This document shows, one piece after another, positions 13,001 to 15,975 of a stretch of DNA of 15,975 nucleotides. This stretch comes from an uncultured bacterium. Its GTDB lineage: Bacteria > Bacillota > Limnochordia > DTU080 > JAAYLA01. The notes beneath the pieces are model-generated. The model had not been told where the DNA came from, did no database searches, and worked only from the letters and a program-made list of their open reading frames with translations. Position 1 is the first letter of the stretch. Each line of letters starts with the position of its first letter. The translations under genes and the position numbers were made by a program. The stretch is from positions 1 to 15,975 of the forward strand of contig CALKAQ010000018.1 of NCBI GenBank assembly GCA_937983075.1, read 5' to 3'.

Positions 13001-14783
13001 TCGCGACGCCGTGATGGAGTATGCCGAGTCGGTGCAGACGATTCGTTTTCAGCCTGATCCCAAGGCGAAGGACATCCTGTTCGGCAACGTCGTGAACACG
13101 CCGGCATTTTCCTCCCAGCGCCGCGGCGTAGCGGAACTCGAACCGGGCTTCGTCGAATCGCACTTCCTGCGCTTGTTCGACTATGCGACAAGGGATGTCC
13201 TCAACGAACCACTGCACGCCACGTGGTTCGAGTTCATTCCGGATTACGCCGTCAAGGTGTTTCGCTGGGCCCGGGAAGCGAACCCGGACGCGATATTGCT
13301 GATCAATGAGTTCGACGTTCTCTCCGAGAGGGGAGCGCGGCAGTATGCGGCCTACGTGCGGGATTTGTTAAGCAAAGGTGCACCTATCGATGCCATTGGA
13401 ATCCAAGCGCATATTGTCGAACCCATAGAAGCTGACGAACTGCGCAGAGCCTTGGACATTGTGGCTGCCGTCGGTCTGCCGATCCACATTACCGAACTGA
13501 GCATTCCCAGCAGCGGTCCCATGGGGCGCCAAAGCCGTCAGACGTGGTCTGAAGACGACCAGGCCGCCTATTTGCAGACGTTTCTCGAGGTGGTGACGGC
13601 ACATCCGGCTGTTGAGGCGGTCACCTTCTGGGGGCTTTGGGACGGTGACGTGTGGCGAGACTCGACGGGAATCATCTCTACCGATGGACGTCTGAAGCCC
13701 GCCATGGCGGTTTTGGAGAAATTCGTTGGGCTGGTGTCCGCTCCCTTAACGCAGGACAAAGCCGGGGAGCGGGCCTATCTCGAACCGCCTGACGGTTACA
13801 TCTACCACGGCACCTCACCGCATCTTCCCGACGTTGAAGCGTACATCACGGCTTTGGGGGATCCGGCCATCTTCCCGGCAGTGGAAGGAATGCACGCTGC
13901 GGTGCCGGGCACTCGTCCGCAATTTTTGGAACGCCATGTGCGCGACTTTTTGGAGCGGGTGAGAGAAGCTGGTCGGATTCCGCATCTTTCGTTCTCGCTG
14001 AGCATCGGCGATGGTGAGCCGGTGGATGATATCATCGCTTTGACCGACACGTATGACGATCTGATCCGGTCTATTGGCAGGATCATTCGGGATTTTGGCG
14101 ACCCCGTATTCATACGAATCGGCTTTGAATTCAACGGCAGTTGGAACCGCTACCATCCGGGACTCTATCCGAAGGCGTTTCGCAAGTTTGTCGATCTGCT
14201 GAGGGAAGAAGGCGCTGCAAATTTTGCCACCATCTGGTGCTACGAACCCGACGGCCCGGGTGACTTCGATGCCATAGGGCCGGATGGTGAGTATATATGG
14301 TATCCCGGCGACGACTACGTTGACTGGTTCGGCATCGATTTGTTCCAACACGGACACTTCGTCGCCAGCGATGATGCGAACCGCCGCGGCCGGCAAGAGG
14401 CGGCGCGTTGGGCACGGGTACAGGAGTCAACCTACGAGCGAACCAAACGTTTCTTGGCCATGGCCGAGAAGCACGGAAAGCCGGTCTTTCTTTCGGAAGT
14501 GGCGGCGGTTGATGTCCATTTTACTCCCGACCACCTGGACCCGGATTTCGCCGATGGCAAGAGCGACTGGGAACTTTGGTTTGAACCGTTCTTCGCATTG
14601 CTGGCTGAGTATCCCCAGATCAAGGGTTTCAATTACATGAGCCAAGATTATCGAAACACGAAATATGCCGCGCAAGGTTGGGGTGATGCGCGCATTCAGA
14701 TCAACAGCTACATTTTGGAGCGCTGGAAAGAAGCGTTGCGTGATGAGCGGTTCATCCATGCAGGTAGGATGATTGAGCAATGA
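10002..14783 (+). CDS. Giant secreted protein: beta-sandwich-like module, penicillin-acylase Ntn hydrolase, GH10-like and GH26-like modules
   Basis: A 1,593-residue exported protein. The start is ATG 10002, nine bases after GGGGGAGG; ATG 9996 is only three bases from it. A signal peptide ends near residue 35. Residues about 70-256 (NLIHNPWF...YYKIEITASL) look like a beta-sandwich or carbohydrate-binding module. Residues about 280-1018 are a full penicillin-acylase-type Ntn hydrolase: VEIVRDTWGIAHVYA, the nucleophile Ser492 in QASHAWAVSG, GSDNVDLFLERLDPEG, SANHLPVGDWYPYN and IVDLSDIDNSRAVLPPG. Residues about 1019-1243 resemble the second half of a GH10 barrel, with putative acid/base Glu1069 (DVLNEP) and nucleophile Glu1165 (HITELSIPS). 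Residues about 1261-1590 resemble GH26, with Glu1376 (GFEFNGSWNRYH) and Glu1499 (FLSEVAAV). Self-cleavage before Ser492 would leave the glycosidase modules on the beta chain. Substrates are unknown. One frame is open throughout. Confidence 0.85.
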   Translation: MPVFNTIRMQSLRRDFFVYICLFVFLLTASVVTEAADGVFVDGGRRAGTRQSPACPISADTGKVCSLPDDNLIHNPWFRMGNRPSLDGWIVIGPVDGGWRPSQKLGNPTPDDVVGTAARLSTGRGAARTGRTIDPNQFASLVQIVPADPERRVLNFHMYWVAHTVDPVVVKIYGGPTPEGPWREVWTPFQQRHNQVIRPESGRGNDLWSHYSGLTPPVSTTLERGYPYYKIEITASLPDERGGLKITGVYFSATDPSVASSGPFRRQEAEDAFHERSYAGSLEIVEIVRDTWGIAHVYAATDAGAFFGAGFATAQDRMLQMELVRRAAAGRLAEILGSDWIEHDKRARIIGLHRHAQRVAEHLAPDTREALEAYAAGINHYLRTAAERVVFTVGEHTWTPEPWTVADSIAVWMRFSEFFDRSWEQEVTALRNAEAAAPRRGSRVIDNEAAVVTEADFARTNPEAYRRLKARSLQSTGSARTAESAWEGLQASHAWAVSGERTVTGKPLLESDPQIPVTLPSLWYEIHLHGETFNARGIGVPGAPGFLVGWNEHLAWGATALGSDNVDLFLERLDPEGKAYAYQGDWLPLQTRVERIDVLGAEPVYITVRETHHGPLVDDLLPNRRRGEHFSLHYVVTQVLHTSIDGLLAMMRATDWESFKEGLRRYHSPGLHIVYADVYGNIGYHTAAAIPIRQGVYGLPQVGWTGEEEWAGYIPFDELPQSLNPERGFVASANHLPVGDWYPYNLTVASSGHNPRSLRLYELLSERDDFSVDVFEREVHRDNVSPVARDFIDLARRLRERNLLTPQAARVLDVFDAWDGRMIEGDPQSELGEVLLATMHRSLGDIPGTERLAERFGGGFPGIIHLLRVVRDEHERNEASPWDEDVARWMSVLLEHIGTLARRQAAREAQPQRMLYQTNLEGFGSLNPAADRLMPELTTVFVDTIWSQAGNSYTQIVDLSDIDNSRAVLPPGISENPSSPHYFDQVDLWVRGAIRPAPLSRDAVMEYAESVQTIRFQPDPKAKDILFGNVVNTPAFSSQRRGVAELEPGFVESHFLRLFDYATRDVLNEPLHATWFEFIPDYAVKVFRWAREANPDAILLINEFDVLSERGARQYAAYVRDLLSKGAPIDAIGIQAHIVEPIEADELRRALDIVAAVGLPIHITELSIPSSGPMGRQSRQTWSEDDQAAYLQTFLEVVTAHPAVEAVTFWGLWDGDVWRDSTGIISTDGRLKPAMAVLEKFVGLVSAPLTQDKAGERAYLEPPDGYIYHGTSPHLPDVEAYITALGDPAIFPAVEGMHAAVPGTRPQFLERHVRDFLERVREAGRIPHLSFSLSIGDGEPVDDIIALTDTYDDLIRSIGRIIRDFGDPVFIRIGFEFNGSWNRYHPGLYPKAFRKFVDLLREEGAANFATIWCYEPDGPGDFDAIGPDGEYIWYPGDDYVDWFGIDLFQHGHFVASDDANRRGRQEAARWARVQESTYERTKRFLAMAEKHGKPVFLSEVAAVDVHFTPDHLDPDFADGKSDWELWFEPFFALLAEYPQIKGFNYMSQDYRNTKYAAQGWGDARIQINSYILERWKEALRDERFIHAGRMIEQ

Positions 14784-14799
14784 GCTGCCGTGATGACAG

Positions 14800-15975
14800 C
14801 TAAGGCGTGACGCCCGGATCGACAATGGCTCCGACAAACAGCAGCGCGCCGGTGTCATCGTCCCGAATGGCGATGAGGAACGGACGGTCCGCCTTAAACG
14901 TGAATTCGTACACCGGCACGCTGGTCATGCGAAATTCTACGGAAGTAACTGCCGCGGCTTCGGTGCCTTCTTCATCAACCTTCAACACGGATTGGTGGAT
15001 GACGTCGCCCATGTATACGTTGCGTCCTGCGCCCGTGGGGAGCATTCGGCTGAAATCGGCAGCGTTTGGGTTGAAGGCGATGCCCATGCCGAGTTCTCGG
15101 AGCGCATCGTTCAGTTGGGTTCGATAGGAAACCTCCATGCGCGGCAGCATCACTTCGCCGAAAGCCGGTCTAAACTGATCGAAGGTTTGGGCCATCGTTT
15201 CGTACGTAAAATTCCGAGCGAATTCGTGGAAATCCGCATTTGCCGGAGGCAAGAATACGTACATCGCCAGCCTGGCGTCGTCCCCATAGGGCAAGCGAAT
15301 GGCCTGGAAGTCGTCCGCGTAGTATTCGATGCGACCGTCTCGATACATCATCGGTACGGTGCGGGTATCGCCTGAAGCTAGTTGAAACGGCATGTTGCGG
15401 GTGCGATGCGGGTGAAATGGCGTCGTCCAATCGCCTTTGAAGTACACGGCGTTGATGAGCAGCATGATGGAGTCGTTGTCGAGCTGCTCGACAACTTGGG
15501 GGATTAAGCCTTCGGTTGCTTCGCTGACCCAGTCATTGATGATGGCGACGCTTTCCGGCGCCCTGAAATCGAGCGCTTGGATCAGGGCACGATAATTCTG
15601 CTGGATGTCTTGCAAAAACACGGGATTGAACACCAGTTCTTGGTGGTACCAAAGGGAATTGGCGATGTCCAGGTGAATCGATGACTGCTCGCTTTGCGAA
15701 TCGGCCGTGTCCAACGCTTGCAGCAGTGCCAAATTGGCGGCATTTAGCTCAGCATTGGTCAGACCGGTTTGCAGCAAGGGCAAAAGCTGCAGCGCTTTTG
15801 CCATCGCCTCTGCCGTTGCATCGCCGGCGCCGTTGTACGCCATGCCAAGCGCCAGAGCGATGCTGATGGGGGATACAAAGACGCTTTCGTTTTGGCCATC
15901 GTCCGCACGTGCGGGATCAGCTTGCAAGAGCAATTGTTGGAACACAAGCATGCCGAGGCGGTTGTGAGCCGTCAC
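14800..15975 (-). CDS. Serpin family protease inhibitor, 5' end outside the window
   Basis: At least 391 residues of a serpin, a suicide inhibitor of serine or cysteine proteases. Family landmarks are VFVSPISIALALGMAYNGA near the N-terminus, LINAVYFKGDWTTPF in the middle, the reactive-loop hinge EEGTEAAAVT (about 14944-14973) and the end strand FKADRPFLIAIRD...GALLFVGAIVDP. The hinge has the small-residue run needed for inhibitory insertion. Counting from it puts P1 near Thr, within one residue, in FRMTSVP; this is only approximate. The fold is nearly complete, so what lies beyond the window is probably a leader or signal peptide. No start is visible: the last codon in the window (GTG) is at the edge. 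It converges on the giant hydrolase gene with 16 bases between stops. Some cellulolytic bacteria export serpins that protect their enzymes; that role here is inferred. Confidence 0.92.
   Translation of the reverse strand: MTAHNRLGMLVFQQLLLQADPARADDGQNESVFVSPISIALALGMAYNGAGDATAEAMAKALQLLPLLQTGLTNAELNAANLALLQALDTADSQSEQSSIHLDIANSLWYHQELVFNPVFLQDIQQNYRALIQALDFRAPESVAIINDWVSEATEGLIPQVVEQLDNDSIMLLINAVYFKGDWTTPFHPHRTRNMPFQLASGDTRTVPMMYRDGRIEYYADDFQAIRLPYGDDARLAMYVFLPPANADFHEFARNFTYETMAQTFDQFRPAFGEVMLPRMEVSYRTQLNDALRELGMGIAFNPNAADFSRMLPTGAGRNVYMGDVIHQSVLKVDEEGTEAAAVTSVEFRMTSVPVYEFTFKADRPFLIAIRDDDTGALLFVGAIVDPGVTP

Noticed and set aside
14783..14801. Possible bidirectional terminator between the convergent genes (AGCTG / CAGCT).
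   Set aside because: Only a 5-bp stem with a 9-base loop and no T-tract on either strand.
1..15975. CRISPR arrays, tRNA or rRNA genes, insertion-sequence transposases.
   Set aside because: No regularly spaced repeats, RNA gene landmarks or transposase motifs were seen on either strand by eye.

Overview
This GC-rich window looks like the chromosome of a Gram-positive, Bacillales-like (Firmicutes) bacterium. The signs are strong AGGAGG ribosome sites, TTG and GTG starts, tightly overlapping genes, a TPP-riboswitch ykoEDC transporter operon, a Bacillales-style histidine kinase fragment and a ZAS-type ECF sigma/anti-sigma pair. Several genes have secreted products (glycosidase modules, acylase, serpin), which suggests a polymer-degrading lifestyle. 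No species can be named from the sequence alone.

Layout. (1) 115-515, minus: a decayed TetR-type regulator. (2) 510-4851, plus: a promoter, TPP riboswitch and intrinsic terminator, followed by a translationally coupled operon of ykoE (S component), ykoD (fused double ATPase), ykoC (T component) and an acyl-CoA-dehydrogenase-fold flavoprotein. (3) 4811-5499, plus: two headless gene fragments joined out of frame, the middle of a sensor histidine kinase and the C-terminal half of a cell-wall amidase. (4) 5525-7404: a divergent redox cassette of an MFS efflux pump (minus) and a SoxR [2Fe-2S] regulator (plus). A near-canonical SoxR box lies inside a 19-bp-spacer promoter for the pump. (5) 7410-9775, minus: an ECF sigma factor, zinc-type anti-sigma and RseB/MucB-like exported protein, followed by the N-terminal stub of a second sigma factor. 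(6) 10002-14783, plus: a giant secreted protein combining a beta-sandwich-like module, a full penicillin-acylase-type Ntn hydrolase, an apparently shortened GH10-like module and a GH26-like module. (7) 14800-15975, minus: a serpin running off the window edge.

The most interesting arrangement is the divergent region 9776-10001. It carries two back-to-back promoter-like sequences with the same architecture, TGAAC-N16-CGTC. One faces the ECF sigma operon and one faces the giant enzyme gene. I infer that the sigma/anti-sigma/RseB-like module is autoregulated and directly controls the secreted acylase-glycosidase. The serpin, converging on that gene, could protect exported enzymes from proteolysis.

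A second theme is repeated gene breakage: the TetR remnant, the flavoprotein/kinase/amidase joints, the sigma stub and the shortened GH10 module. Either this is a hot spot of deletion and recombination, or some joints are assembly errors. The giant fusion must be judged with that in mind.
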